This document shows positions 34,955 to 44,210 of a stretch of 64,000 nucleotides of DNA, piece by piece. Source of the DNA: Thermoflexibacter ruber (lineage in GTDB: Bacteria; Bacteroidota; Bacteroidia; Cytophagales; Thermoflexibacteraceae); assembly GCF_900113045.1 (NCBI RefSeq), contig NZ_FONY01000025.1, positions 1-64,000 on the forward strand. Direction: 5' to 3'. The position numbers and the translations under genes are program-made. How positions within the stretch are numbered: position 1 is the first letter of the stretch; every line of letters begins with the position of its first letter. Under the pieces are notes generated by a model. It was given only the letters and a program-made list of their open reading frames with translations, searched no databases and was not told where the DNA came from.

Positions 34955-36160
34955 ATGAAAACACGGATTCTTATAGTTGATGATGAAAAACACGTTATCC
35001 GACAGGTAGGGGAAATGCTCCAGAAGTTTGGGTACGAGTATGGCTTTATCCCCAAAGCCAATTTTTTATTCCAACGTATTGAAAATGAAAATTTTGATTT
35101 GATATTGTTAGATATCTATATGCCAGAGGAAGATGGCATCAGTTTGTTGCAAGCCGTCAAAGAACACCCTCGCTACCAGCATGTACCTGTAATTATGATG
35201 ACCAATGAAACCGACGATAAGGTATTGGCTCAATGCTTTGCTATAGGGGCAAGCGATTACATCACCAAACCTATCAAAGAAGAAGTTTTCAAAGCGAGAA
35301 TTAAATCTGTCATAGATAACCAAAACTATATCAGAGAGATTCAGAAAAAAACTGCTCAACTTATCCAAGCTGAGAAAATGGCTTCTTTAGGACAGCTTAC
35401 CGCTGGGATAGCTCACGAAATCAATAATCCCATTAACTTTATCTATGCTGGTATCAATGCCCTTAAACTGAATTTTTCTTATTTTAGAGAAGTAATAGAG
35501 GAGTATGAAAAACTCAACCAGGCTGAGGCTGACTATACTAAGTTGAAAGCACAATTAGCAAAAATCAATAGCCTTAAAGAAGAATTGGAATTTGACAGGC
35601 TGACCCATGATATTCAACGGCTAATCAATAGCATTGAGAAAGGAGCAGAACGAACTGCTGAGATTATCAAAGGTTTGCGTTCCTTTTCCAAAGTAGAGGA
35701 TAGCCACCTCCAAATCATAGACATACATGAAAACATAGACACCACGCTTTTGCTTTTGCAGAGCCAATACCAAGAGAGAATCCAAATAGTCAAAAGCTAT
35801 GGTAATCTTCCTCAAATAGAGTGCTATCCAAGCAAGTTGAATCAGCTTTTTATGAATATTCTCTCAAATGCTATACAATCCATTGAAAATCAGGGAACAA
35901 TTTGGATAAAAACTACAAAAGAGAGAGAAGGACACGTCGTTATTTATGTCAAAGATACAGGGGCAGGCATGAACGAGGAGAGCCAACAACGTATCTTTGA
36001 ACCTTTGTTTTCTCTCAACAATAATGAGCGTGGCATAGGATTAAGTCTTTCTATAGCACAAAGTATTGTAGAACAACATCACGGCAACATATTTATTACA
36101 AGTGAACTTGGTAAGGGGACAGAGTTTAAAATTTCTTTACCTATTAGGCAGTCCATTTGA
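34955..36160 (+). CDS. hybrid protein: response-regulator receiver plus histidine kinase
   Basis: A 401-residue cytoplasmic protein. Residues 4-120 form a receiver domain (ILIVDDEKH, phospho-Asp in LILLDIYMP, Thr in MMTNETDD, Lys in YITKPIKEE). A linker leads to a kinase with the His in GIAHEINNPINF (about 153-164), a long coiled coil, and a HATPase domain with NILSNAIQSI (N box), DTGAGMNEES (G1) and GIGLSLSIAQ (G2). The NN-P motif places it with NtrB/AtoS-like kinases. No DNA-binding output or adjacent kinase is seen, so it probably receives a signal from another kinase and relays it. Confidence 0.92.
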   Translation: MKTRILIVDDEKHVIRQVGEMLQKFGYEYGFIPKANFLFQRIENENFDLILLDIYMPEEDGISLLQAVKEHPRYQHVPVIMMTNETDDKVLAQCFAIGASDYITKPIKEEVFKARIKSVIDNQNYIREIQKKTAQLIQAEKMASLGQLTAGIAHEINNPINFIYAGINALKLNFSYFREVIEEYEKLNQAEADYTKLKAQLAKINSLKEELEFDRLTHDIQRLINSIEKGAERTAEIIKGLRSFSKVEDSHLQIIDIHENIDTTLLLLQSQYQERIQIVKSYGNLPQIECYPSKLNQLFMNILSNAIQSIENQGTIWIKTTKEREGHVVIYVKDTGAGMNEESQQRIFEPLFSLNNNERGIGLSLSIAQSIVEQHHGNIFITSELGKGTEFKISLPIRQSI

Positions 36161-36181
36161 TACGGATTAAATGTATTACTT

Positions 36182-37201
36182 ATGATTAGAAAGTTTTTTT
36201 ACTTTATTTTGATTTTGCTGTGTGCTGGTGCAGGAGGGTTGGTCGCTTTTTTTTATTGGGGAAGTAGCCCAAAACTTAGTTCAAACCAATATCTTGCCAA
36301 TAAATCCTACCCTAATGCCTCTCCATTGCCATCAGACTCTGTATTTACCATTATTACTTACAATATTGGCTATCTTTCAGGAATGACTAACAACAAGGTA
36401 GCAGACCGCACTCAAGAATTTCTTTATCAAAATTTAGCCTATGTTATTCAAACTTTCAAACAAATACAGCCTGATATAGTCACTTACCAAGAAATCGATT
36501 ATGGAGGCGATAGAAGTTTTGACATAAACCAATCAGAAAAAATCGCTCAAACTCTTGGTTTTGCCTACCAACTGGACGCTATCAACTGGGACAAAGTTTA
36601 TGTTCCTTTTCCATATTCTTGGAATCCAACTTACCATTTTGGCAGGGTGCTTTCAGGTCAGTCCTTACATACTCATTTCCCCGTTTTAACTCATGAAAGA
36701 TTGGTTTTAGAGCGTACTAACTTACCTTTTTATGAGCAGGCATTTTACATAGACCGTTTGGCTCAGGTGGTAAAGCTCAAAATTAGAGATAGAGAAGTAG
36801 TAATAATCAACGTACATTTGGAAGCATTTGACGCTCCTACCCGCATGAAGCATGGTAAAGTGGTAACAGAACTTTTTGAACGCTATGCAAAGTACTACCC
36901 CGTCATCTTGTTAGGAGATTTCAACAGCCCTGCTCCCACAGAAGCCTCTCGTCAAAACTCTGATTATGAGCCTACGATAGATGAAATACTGAAGATTACT
37001 AACCTCAAATCGGCAGTTGCGCCTGAGCATTTTGGTAAAAAAGAATTTCTGACCTACCCTGCGGATAACCCTACCATACAAATAGATTACATTTTTTATA
37101 CCTCTGACAAAATCGAGTGTTTAGCAAGTAGGGTAGTTACCGAAGTAAAAACGGCTTCTGACCACCTGCCCGTACTGATGAAATTTAGGTTCTTAGATTA
37201 G
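36182..37201 (+). CDS. endonuclease/exonuclease/phosphatase family protein, membrane-anchored
   Basis: A 339-residue protein with an N-terminal membrane helix (residues 5-27) and an EEP domain (about 55-335). Catalytic motifs: ITYNIGYLSG, QPDIVTYQEIDYGGD with the metal Glu, NVHLEAFD, VILLGDFNSPAP (Asp and Asn), and SDHLPVLMKF at the end with the catalytic Asp-His. This is the metal-dependent phosphodiesterase fold of sphingomyelinases and endonucleases. It faces the periplasm by topology. Substrate unknown. It starts 21 bases after the receiver-kinase stop; co-transcription is possible. Confidence 0.9.
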   Translation: MIRKFFYFILILLCAGAGGLVAFFYWGSSPKLSSNQYLANKSYPNASPLPSDSVFTIITYNIGYLSGMTNNKVADRTQEFLYQNLAYVIQTFKQIQPDIVTYQEIDYGGDRSFDINQSEKIAQTLGFAYQLDAINWDKVYVPFPYSWNPTYHFGRVLSGQSLHTHFPVLTHERLVLERTNLPFYEQAFYIDRLAQVVKLKIRDREVVIINVHLEAFDAPTRMKHGKVVTELFERYAKYYPVILLGDFNSPAPTEASRQNSDYEPTIDEILKITNLKSAVAPEHFGKKEFLTYPADNPTIQIDYIFYTSDKIECLASRVVTEVKTASDHLPVLMKFRFLD

Positions 37202-37378
37202 TCGGATACTCAATAAGCTGTTAAAAAATTAGTCGTTCTTATAAATGCTGTCTATCCATATAAAATATTCAATGGAGTTTAGAAACGTACAAAAAAGTTA
37301 AATTACTTAGTTTTTGACAGGGAAATTCGCATTTTTGAACAAAGAAAAAACACAATTCAAACTGATTAAGAAAAAGAT

Positions 37379-38443
37379 ATGAAAAAAAATAGTACATTTA
37401 CTTTCCTTAGCTTTTGCCTGTTAGCTATCATGCTCCAAAGTTGCATTACGCTCCAAAATAAACCTACAGTATTAAGTAAGCGTTTTGAGGAGGCAGTTAT
37501 ACCGCCAGCCCCTGATTATAGCAATCCAGAACACTGGGCAGCACTTCCCAGTAAAAAAGATTATGCCGATAGCCTGCCAGACAAAAGCCTTAAAGAGCAA
37601 CAGTCGCAAGCCAAAACAGACGTATTTTTCATTTATCCCACTATTTACACCTATCCGCCTACTCGCCCCAATGAATGGAATGCAGATGTAAACGATGCTG
37701 AACTGAATCTCAAAATTGAGCAAGGGACTATCCTCAATCAAGCAAGCATATTTAATGTAAGTGGGAAAGTCTATGCCCCTCGCTATCGCCAAGCCCATAT
37801 TTATGCCTACTACACCCCTAACAAGCAAGATGCTCAAAAGGCATTTGATTTAGCGTATCAAGATGTAAGAACTGCATTCCAATATTATCTGACTAACTAC
37901 AATGAAGGTCGCCCTATCATCATAGCTTCACATAGTCAAGGTACTCAGCACGCTATCAAATTAATGCAAGAATTTTTTGACGGCAAAGCTCTTAGCAAGC
38001 AGCTGGTATCGGCATACTTAGTAGGTATGCCCACCTTACCTTCGTATTTCCAAGTGTTAAAACCTTGTGAGAACCCTTCACAAACAGGTTGTTATACTAC
38101 TTGGAGTACGTATGCCAAAGGCTACTTCCCTCCGAAGTATGAGGATAAACTCCAATACGCTGTTAGCGTAAACCCTCTGACTTGGACAGTTACAGAGGAA
38201 TATGCCGCCAAAGATTTGCATAAGGGAGGAGTAGAACGCGGATTTAAACTTACTAAGCCTAAACTTGTAGATGCTCAAAATCACAAAGGTATGCTCTGGA
38301 TAAGCAAACCCAATATCAGAGGAAAATTATTTTTAAAAGTAAAAAATTGGCATATTGCCGATTATAACCTGTTTTATCTAAATGTCAGGGAAAATGTTAA
38401 ATTGCGTACGGAAACTTTTTTACAGCAGTTAGGTCAAAAATAG
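37379..38443 (+). CDS. DUF3089 lipoprotein, alpha/beta-hydrolase-like
   Basis: A 354-residue protein with a lipobox at MLQSC (Cys22). The DUF3089 domain is recognisable from DVFFIYPTIYTYPPTRPNEW, the APRYRQAHIYAYY segment and the nucleophile elbow ASHSQGTQH (about 189-197), where SHSQG replaces GxSxG. C-terminal His residues could complete a triad. Such proteins are alpha/beta-hydrolase-like enzymes of unproven substrate. Located at the cell surface or periplasmic face as a lipoprotein. Confidence 0.88.
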   Translation: MKKNSTFTFLSFCLLAIMLQSCITLQNKPTVLSKRFEEAVIPPAPDYSNPEHWAALPSKKDYADSLPDKSLKEQQSQAKTDVFFIYPTIYTYPPTRPNEWNADVNDAELNLKIEQGTILNQASIFNVSGKVYAPRYRQAHIYAYYTPNKQDAQKAFDLAYQDVRTAFQYYLTNYNEGRPIIIASHSQGTQHAIKLMQEFFDGKALSKQLVSAYLVGMPTLPSYFQVLKPCENPSQTGCYTTWSTYAKGYFPPKYEDKLQYAVSVNPLTWTVTEEYAAKDLHKGGVERGFKLTKPKLVDAQNHKGMLWISKPNIRGKLFLKVKNWHIADYNLFYLNVRENVKLRTETFLQQLGQK

Positions 38444-38477
38444 TCATAGTATATATTACTAAAACCTTAATAATCAG

Positions 38478-38810
38478 ATGTACGAAGAGCAAAAAGAAAT
38501 TTTACTCTTGCAAAGAGAAAAATATAAGTTGAAAATCATAGAAAACTTGTTAGAAACAAGAGAGAAAGTAGTTTCCTCTAAGGGGGCTTTTACTGTGGGT
38601 GGAACTATTTTAGCAGGTTTTTTGGCTTACAAAGGCTTAAATTGGCTTAGTAACAAGAATAAAAAAGGCAAAAAGAAAGGGGAAAAAGAGTTGAGCCAAA
38701 CTGACCCCGAACCTACTTGGCTTACTTCGCTGAGAGAGCAGGCTATTAGCATGCTTTTGGAGGTAGGGAAGGAGCAGCTACAAACTTGGATTTCAAAAGC
38801 CAAAAAGTAA
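38478..38810 (+). CDS. small membrane-associated protein upstream of rmuC
   Basis: A 110-residue protein. The N-terminal ~35 residues are charged and helical, followed by one membrane helix (GAFTVGGTILAGFLAYKGLN), a Lys-rich stretch (NKKGKKKGEKE) and an amphipathic C-terminal helix. No known family is evident. rmuC starts four bases after its stop, so they form an operon. Confidence 0.7.
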   Translation: MYEEQKEILLLQREKYKLKIIENLLETREKVVSSKGAFTVGGTILAGFLAYKGLNWLSNKNKKGKKKGEKELSQTDPEPTWLTSLREQAISMLLEVGKEQLQTWISKAKK

Positions 38811-38814
38811 TTAG

Positions 38815-40002
38815 ATGGAAGAGTTTATTTTTTTGCTGTTGGGGATAGGGCTGGGCAGTCTGCTGACTTGGCTCATAGCAAGTCTTTACTTTGCTTCTAA
38901 AATGGCAATCTATAAGGCAAACAATGAAAATTTGAAAGAAAAAGTTGCTGAAAAACAGCAAGAAATTTCTCTTTTGCAAGAAAAAATCACCACAGAGTTC
39001 AAGAGTATTGCTACAGAAATCTTGGAGGAGAAAAGTAGAAAAATCACTGAGCAGAGCCATTTTAGCCTAAAAAATATTTTAGACCCTTTTGGCGAAAAAC
39101 TCAGCGATTTCAGAAAAAAAGTAGAAGAAACCTACGACCGCGAAGCCAAAGAGCGTTTTTCTTTGGAAAAAGAAATCAAAAACCTCCAACAGCTCAATCA
39201 GCAAATCAGCAAAGAAGCCAATAATCTCGCTACAGCACTCAAAGGACAGTCCAAAATACAGGGGAATTGGGGAGAAATGATATTAGAAAGTATTTTGGAA
39301 AAGTCAGGCTTGGAAAAAGAAAGAGAATATTTTTTACAAAAAAGTCATACCACAGACAACGGGAAACGGCTTCAGCCTGATGTACTTATCAGCCTACCTA
39401 ACCAAAAGTACCTTATCATAGATGCCAAAGTTTCGCTCAATGCTTATGAGCGATTCTGCGCCTCAGAGGAGAACGAGCAGGAGAGAACTCAGTACCTTAA
39501 ACAGCATCTTGCGGCTGTCCGACAGCACATCATAGAACTTAGTCAAAAAAACTATCAAAATCTCTATGCCAACCAAAGTCCTGACTTTGTTCTGATGTTT
39601 TTACCTATAGAGCCAGCTTTTAGCTTAGCAGTACAGCACGATGCAGACCTGCTAAACCTTGCCTTTGAGCGTGGAGTAGTTTTGGTCAGTGCGACTACCT
39701 TGCTTGCTTGCTTGCGAACCGTTGCAAGTATTTGGAGGCAAGAAAAGCAAAATCGCTACGCAGAGGAAATAGCCAAAGAGGGTGGTATGTTGTACGAAAA
39801 AGCCGTTGGCTTGGTCAATGAACTCAAAGACTTAGGACTAAAAATCCAATACACCCAAAATGCCTATGAGGAGGTCATGCTCAAACTCAGTACGGGCAAG
39901 GGCAACTTACTTAGTAGGATAGAAAAAATGAAAGCACTCGGTATAAAAACGAATAAATCCCTCTCTCCCAATTTATTTGAGGAAGGAGAGTTGGATAAAT
40001 AA
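38815..40002 (+). CDS. rmuC: DNA recombination protein RmuC
   Basis: A 395-residue RmuC family protein. An N-terminal membrane helix (EEFIFLLLGIGLGSLLTWLI) is followed by a coiled coil (about 30-130), and the RmuC nuclease-like domain (about 140-370) with RLQPDVLISLPNQKYLIIDA, the Asp and Lys (DAKVSLNAYERF) of a restriction-endonuclease-like PD-(D/E)xK site, and FVLMFLPIEPAFSLA. In E. coli RmuC limits inversions at short inverted repeats. Followed by a double hairpin region with a strong terminator. Confidence 0.93.
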   Translation: MEEFIFLLLGIGLGSLLTWLIASLYFASKMAIYKANNENLKEKVAEKQQEISLLQEKITTEFKSIATEILEEKSRKITEQSHFSLKNILDPFGEKLSDFRKKVEETYDREAKERFSLEKEIKNLQQLNQQISKEANNLATALKGQSKIQGNWGEMILESILEKSGLEKEREYFLQKSHTTDNGKRLQPDVLISLPNQKYLIIDAKVSLNAYERFCASEENEQERTQYLKQHLAAVRQHIIELSQKNYQNLYANQSPDFVLMFLPIEPAFSLAVQHDADLLNLAFERGVVLVSATTLLACLRTVASIWRQEKQNRYAEEIAKEGGMLYEKAVGLVNELKDLGLKIQYTQNAYEEVMLKLSTGKGNLLSRIEKMKALGIKTNKSLSPNLFEEGELDK

Positions 40003-40068
40003 ATCCCTCATTTCCCGCCCTAAAAAAATCTCACAAATTTTTGTACCTTTTTTAAAAAACCAAATTAT

Positions 40069-40115
40069 GAGGTTAAGAGCATCTAACTCTATCAAATTTA
40101 GTTGTTCTTAACCTC
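40069..40115. repeat. inverted repeat downstream of rmuC
   Basis: GAGGTTAAGA (40069-40078) and TCTTAACCTC (40106-40115) are perfect 10-bp arms. Inside, AACT and AGTT can also pair. It lies between the rmuC stop and the terminator at 40136-40172. Confidence 0.6.
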
Positions 40116-40135
40116 TCATTGTACTTTCCCAGCTA

Positions 40136-40172
40136 TACACTTTCCAAGTCTAATCGCTTGGAAAGTGTTTTT
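40136..40172 (+). terminator. Rho-independent terminator after rmuC
   Basis: CACTTTCCAAG (40138-40148) and CTTGGAAAGTG (40157-40167) form a perfect 11-bp stem followed by five T. It ends the rmuC transcript or a small RNA that begins near 40060. Confidence 0.85.
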
Positions 40173-40267
40173 ACAAAAGATAAGAGTAGCTACATAGAGC
40201 CTGTATTTTACTTTTATCTGATTTTTTAGCAGTCAGCAGTTCAATGCACCACAAACGATTTGAAAAT

Positions 40268-41164
40268 ATGAAACAAGTAAAAATATGCTTAATTATACTT
40301 TTAGGTATTTGTTTTCGGTTCTGCCAAGACAAAGTAACCACTGAATACCTAAAAAGATTTGTAGCAACAGAAACCTATCCAACAGATGTTTTTTTGGACA
40401 CGGTTAGCAATCAAAGAGCCTTGATTATTGTGGCACATGATGATGATGACTGTGCTATGTCTGGCATGATAGCTAAACTAACAGCCAAAGGTTGGACTAT
40501 CAAGCAGTTAAGCCTACAAAGCCATATTTTGCTCACTACGGGCAGCAATCCTGCACACATCATCTGTCAAGGGAACGAGCTGATTCTAAAAGATGGATAT
40601 TACCGTATAGGATTAGATACCATGAAAAACCCTTATCTGCCCATTCCGTATAAAAAGATTAAAGAGCAGTTTCTTACCGACAAAGTTGCCAGTGCAATCA
40701 TCAAAAAGGTCAATGATTTTAAGCCTTCTGTCATTTTTACACTTGATAATGAAAAAGGTGGATATGGACATCCTGAACATATTTTTATTAGCCAGTTAGT
40801 AAAAGACCTGTTTGAGAAAGATAAGATTCATATTGATAAAATTTATCAATCTGTTTATACTGACCAGCTGGAAAAAGAAATTATCGATAAATGGTTGGGC
40901 GATAGATTGAAAAAGTGGGGCTATCCAAATCCAAGTGCTATTGCTAATGAGATATATGGCATAAGTGGCATGCCTGAACCAACCGTACAAGTAAATATTA
41001 CAGAAGTAGCAGAGATAAAAATGAACTATCTCAGAGCATACGAGGAAGATGTCAGAAAAAACCTGAGAAAATTTATACCTTATTATGAGGAGTTTGATGC
41101 AAAGACCTATTTTGGGATTTTTGACAGAGAGTTTTTCCGAGTAATTGAAAAAATAAACTACTAA
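40268..41164 (+). CDS. PIG-L/LmbE family deacetylase, possible lipoprotein
   Basis: The ATG at 40268 gives a signal peptide MKQVKICLIILLGICFRFC, with a possible lipobox Cys; an ATG eight codons earlier would hide it. About 298 residues. The LmbE fold is shown by ALIIVAHDDDDCAMSGMIAK, where the zinc-site AHPDDE is changed to AHDDDD but the His and following Asp residues remain, and by GYGHPEHIFIS containing the third ligand. Family members remove N-acetyl groups from sugars or related amides. Substrate unknown. Confidence 0.85.
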   Translation: MKQVKICLIILLGICFRFCQDKVTTEYLKRFVATETYPTDVFLDTVSNQRALIIVAHDDDDCAMSGMIAKLTAKGWTIKQLSLQSHILLTTGSNPAHIICQGNELILKDGYYRIGLDTMKNPYLPIPYKKIKEQFLTDKVASAIIKKVNDFKPSVIFTLDNEKGGYGHPEHIFISQLVKDLFEKDKIHIDKIYQSVYTDQLEKEIIDKWLGDRLKKWGYPNPSAIANEIYGISGMPEPTVQVNITEVAEIKMNYLRAYEEDVRKNLRKFIPYYEEFDAKTYFGIFDREFFRVIEKINY

Positions 41165-41231
41165 GGTCAAGAATTGAAGTTTTAACGAATCAATATATAC
41201 CTTTTTACTTAATCCTATTGTGATAAAAACT

Positions 41232-41909
41232 ATGAAAAAAACAACCATTTTACTTGCCACTATGCTCTGTCTTACAAGTGCTTATGCATAAGTAGTAACA
41301 GTGAGTAATGGTCAGTCCCCTGTCAAAGCACTTTATCAGCACTGTGCTAATGAAATGCTCATCAATATAAGCAATTATCCCGCAGAAGAAGTATCTTTCA
41401 AAGCGGAAGGAGCAGAGTTAATTTTAGGAGAGAAACAAGGGGAAATAACCTTAATACCTCGCGATTTCAAAGCTACACTCAAGATTTTTTATAAAGATAG
41501 CCTTCTCGCTACGGAGATTTTTCCAGTAAGGCTTATCCCTAAACCTGAACTTCAAATGTACGTTGGCAATAGCACCTTGCCTCACAGTTTTCCCAATGAA
41601 ATAAGCAAGGTAGAACTTAACCAACTCAGGATACACGCTCAAGCACCAGAGTACTTTGAGAATAGCGTACCCAAAGATGCTCAATTCCAAGTGAGCCTTA
41701 TAGAAGTTTCTTTGGCGAGAGAAAGAAAACTGATAGGTAGTCTTACCGTAAGCGATTCGGAAGTAATCAACTTAGAAAACTTGATAAAAAGTGCCGAGAT
41801 AGGAGATAGGTTGATTATAGAAATTAAACGAATAGAAAGAATGACTTACAAAGGACACTGGGAAGAAAGCAAAATAAGTAATCCTGTTTTCATTATTAAC
41901 ATAAAATAA
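41232..41909 (+). pseudogene. GldM C-terminal-like protein with a stop codon at the signal-peptide boundary
   Basis: The frame from ATG at 41232 reads MKKTTILLATMLCLTSAYA, a perfect signal peptide, then TAA (41289-41291), then continues without interruption for about 205 codons (VVTVSNGQSPVKALYQHCAN onward). Its downstream tandem paralogue has Gln at the equivalent place, so CAA changed to TAA is the simplest explanation. The mature part resembles the GldM C-terminal domain. A GTG at 41301 could start a cytoplasmic product without a signal peptide, but that seems poorly functional. Alternatives: sequencing error, nonsense suppression, or phase-like switching. Confidence 0.7.
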
Positions 41910-41936
41910 TTTTTTCACTATCAAAAAACCAAAACC

Positions 41937-42611
41937 ATGAAAAAAATAACTTTATTGTCTGCATTTTTGCTGATTAGCTTTTTTGCTTGGACGCAAAAAA
42001 GCACGATTTCTTATCATGCCGCTACCGTGAAGGCTTTGTACCTCAACTGTGGGAATGAGTTATACGTAAGTGCTAACAACTGCTCTAATCCACAAAGCCT
42101 AAGATACGAAGCAGATAACGCCGAACTTATCACTGACCTAAGTGCCAATAGAATTACCGTAGTACCCAAAGCGGCAAAGGTAAGCATTCGAGTATTTGAC
42201 GGTGATAGCCTGATTTCTACAGAACATTTTCCTGTTAGACTTTTGCCAAAACCAGAAATTACAGTCTTTATAGGAACTCTGGAACTACCTATCAAAGAGG
42301 CTTTTGTAGAAAAAAGCCAATTAGCAGAACTAAGCGTAAAAGCCTTAGCAGGGCAAGGAATGAGAGATGCTATGCCCAAAGACATGAGATACAGAGTACG
42401 TGATTTTAATGTTTACTTATACAGAGGAGAACAGAAAATCAATGAAATCAACGTACAAGATGAGCAGGTGCAACTTAGTGATTTCTTGAAAGATGCTCAA
42501 AAAGGAGATAAGCTAATGATAGAAGTAAAAAAAGTACAAAGATTGAATTTTAAAGGGGAAGTAGAAGATGTTAAATTTGGAATGGCAAACTTCCAAGTTA
42601 CAATTGGTTAA
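41937..42611 (+). CDS. GldM C-terminal-like periplasmic protein
   Basis: A 224-residue protein with a signal peptide (MKKITLLSAFLLISFFAWTQ). The body follows the pattern of the GldM C-terminal domain: VKALYLNCGNELYVSANNCS, then FPVRLLPKPEITVFIG, then RYRVRDFNVYLYRGEQK and LKDAQKGDKLMIEVKKV. In GldM this domain is part of the T9SS/gliding motor and spans the periplasm; these small free-standing versions have no proven role. It is about 40 percent similar by eye to the disrupted copy upstream, with only 27 bases between. No membrane helix or sorting domain. Confidence 0.78.
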   Translation: MKKITLLSAFLLISFFAWTQKSTISYHAATVKALYLNCGNELYVSANNCSNPQSLRYEADNAELITDLSANRITVVPKAAKVSIRVFDGDSLISTEHFPVRLLPKPEITVFIGTLELPIKEAFVEKSQLAELSVKALAGQGMRDAMPKDMRYRVRDFNVYLYRGEQKINEINVQDEQVQLSDFLKDAQKGDKLMIEVKKVQRLNFKGEVEDVKFGMANFQVTIG

Positions 42612-42663
42612 GTTTAGCTGTATCTTCCTAAGTTGGCTCATTTGAAAACTACAATGCCATCAA

Positions 42664-42720
42664 AAGTTCAGATTGGGCGGGGGACATCTTCATACAACTG
42701 TACTCACTTAATCTGAACTT
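42664..42720. repeat. inverted repeat overlapping the stop of the 500-aa gene
   Basis: AAGTTCAGATT (42664-42674) and AATCTGAACTT (42710-42720) are perfect 11-bp arms around 35 bases. It covers the convergent gene ends, but the typical T-run is missing, so termination is uncertain. Confidence 0.5.
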
Positions 42721-44210
42721 ACCCTACTTACCAACTCCTCTAAAACTTCTTGGTACTTCTTTTTCAATAGTTTAGCTTTTAGCCATGCGTAAAAGCGAAT
42801 TTCTTGCAAGTCTTCTTCTGCAATAGGGTCAAAGGCAAATAACTCATCGGTTTGGGCAAAAAGTCGGTCTGGTCTGATGCTTGGATTATCGAGCATTTGC
42901 CTAATAAAATATAAATAGGCTTTTACATTTTGGAAAAGAGATTGGGCAAGCATATCGGCAAAATTCTTTTCTACGCTTTTCAATTTATTGCGAGCTAAAT
43001 CATAGTTTTTTAGTTCATACTGAGCAATCAGTTCTACTAAGTTTTTTTTCAGTACCCACTCTCGCCCCATTTTTCTTACCAGCCAAGTCTCAGAGGACTG
43101 CAAAGCCAAAAAGCACTGATTAGCTTTTTTGTAGTTTTCCTCTTGGAAGTAATAAATGCTAAGGTTTAAGTAGATATTGAGAGTATCTTCTTGAGAAAGG
43201 GTATTTTTCCTTTCTTTTAACATGGTTTCTAAAAGCCTAATTGCCTCTACGGTCTGCTTGCTTAAAGCATAATTCGCAGATAGTAGTAAGGCATATTTGG
43301 TATAAAACTGAGTTTGCAAGTGAGAGTCAGCAGTAAAAAGTTCTCTCATCTTTTCTAAGTAAAGCATAGATTGGGCAAATTTTTTGTTGCGATAAAGCAC
43401 ATGGGCAATCATGTAAAGCAATCCAAGTTGATAGTGAGCATGTTGGGGAGTGAAACCGTACTTTTCTACTACAAATTGATATTGCTCAATAAGATACGGC
43501 TCAAAGCGGTAAAAATCCTTACTTACCAAAACTTCGCTTCGGGCTATGGTCATCAACTTATAAAGTAAACTTGGACGCTTTACAATAGTTTCCGAAAGTT
43601 GGTAGGTTTGCAAAATTTGCTTAATTACTGCCTTGAAATCTAAGTCTTTGCCTTGTAAGCGTATTTCTTTTAGCTTTTTTTGGATAAGTTGGTTAGCAAT
43701 GTTAGCTTTTTCCTCTTGGTCTGCGAGCATTTTGTTCTGCTTATGTTTCTCAATGATTTCTTCTAACTTATCCGCAAACTCACTATTAGAGAGGCTGATT
43801 TGTAGATTGTAAATAGCGTTCAGTAGGTCGTACTGCTCATGCGACAAAGCCACTTTCTCTGCTTTCCTCAGAAACTCCCAGCCCAATTTCTCTAATTTTC
43901 TATCAAACAATGCCAAAGAAATCACCCCCAAAGTAGTCGCAGCTTGCTTCCCACTGCTTTTTAATAAAATAAAATCTATGAGGTGTTGCATCAGTCGCTT
44001 GCGAACTGCATGATAAGCCACTTGGTTTTGGTCGGTAGGATAAAGTTTGGCTAAAAGTTGAGCAGGCTTGTAAACCTGTTTTTGGGCAAGTAACCTAAAC
44101 AGTTCCAAGTCTTTACGATTCTTTATTTTCTTTTGCCGTTGGATAAAGGAAGCAAATTCTTTCTGCTCATCGGTGGAAAAAGTGCTGATGATTTGTTTGA
44201 GGTCATCCAT
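42708..44210 (-). CDS. cytoplasmic helical-repeat protein, unknown function
   Basis: A 500-residue, almost all-helical protein without signal peptide or membrane segment. Sequence is rich in Leu, Lys, Glu, Gln and Tyr, with repeated ~35-residue helix pairs (LNIYLNLSIYYFQEENYKKA and similar) suggesting TPR-like repeats in residues about 130-480. The N-terminus MDDLKQIISTFSTDEQKEFA recalls Cytophagales proteins of unknown function. It is divergent from dnaA with about 500 bases between, and its functional link to dnaA is unproven. Confidence 0.75.
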   Translation of the reverse strand: MDDLKQIISTFSTDEQKEFASFIQRQKKIKNRKDLELFRLLAQKQVYKPAQLLAKLYPTDQNQVAYHAVRKRLMQHLIDFILLKSSGKQAATTLGVISLALFDRKLEKLGWEFLRKAEKVALSHEQYDLLNAIYNLQISLSNSEFADKLEEIIEKHKQNKMLADQEEKANIANQLIQKKLKEIRLQGKDLDFKAVIKQILQTYQLSETIVKRPSLLYKLMTIARSEVLVSKDFYRFEPYLIEQYQFVVEKYGFTPQHAHYQLGLLYMIAHVLYRNKKFAQSMLYLEKMRELFTADSHLQTQFYTKYALLLSANYALSKQTVEAIRLLETMLKERKNTLSQEDTLNIYLNLSIYYFQEENYKKANQCFLALQSSETWLVRKMGREWVLKKNLVELIAQYELKNYDLARNKLKSVEKNFADMLAQSLFQNVKAYLYFIRQMLDNPSIRPDRLFAQTDELFAFDPIAEEDLQEIRFYAWLKAKLLKKKYQEVLEELVSRVSSD

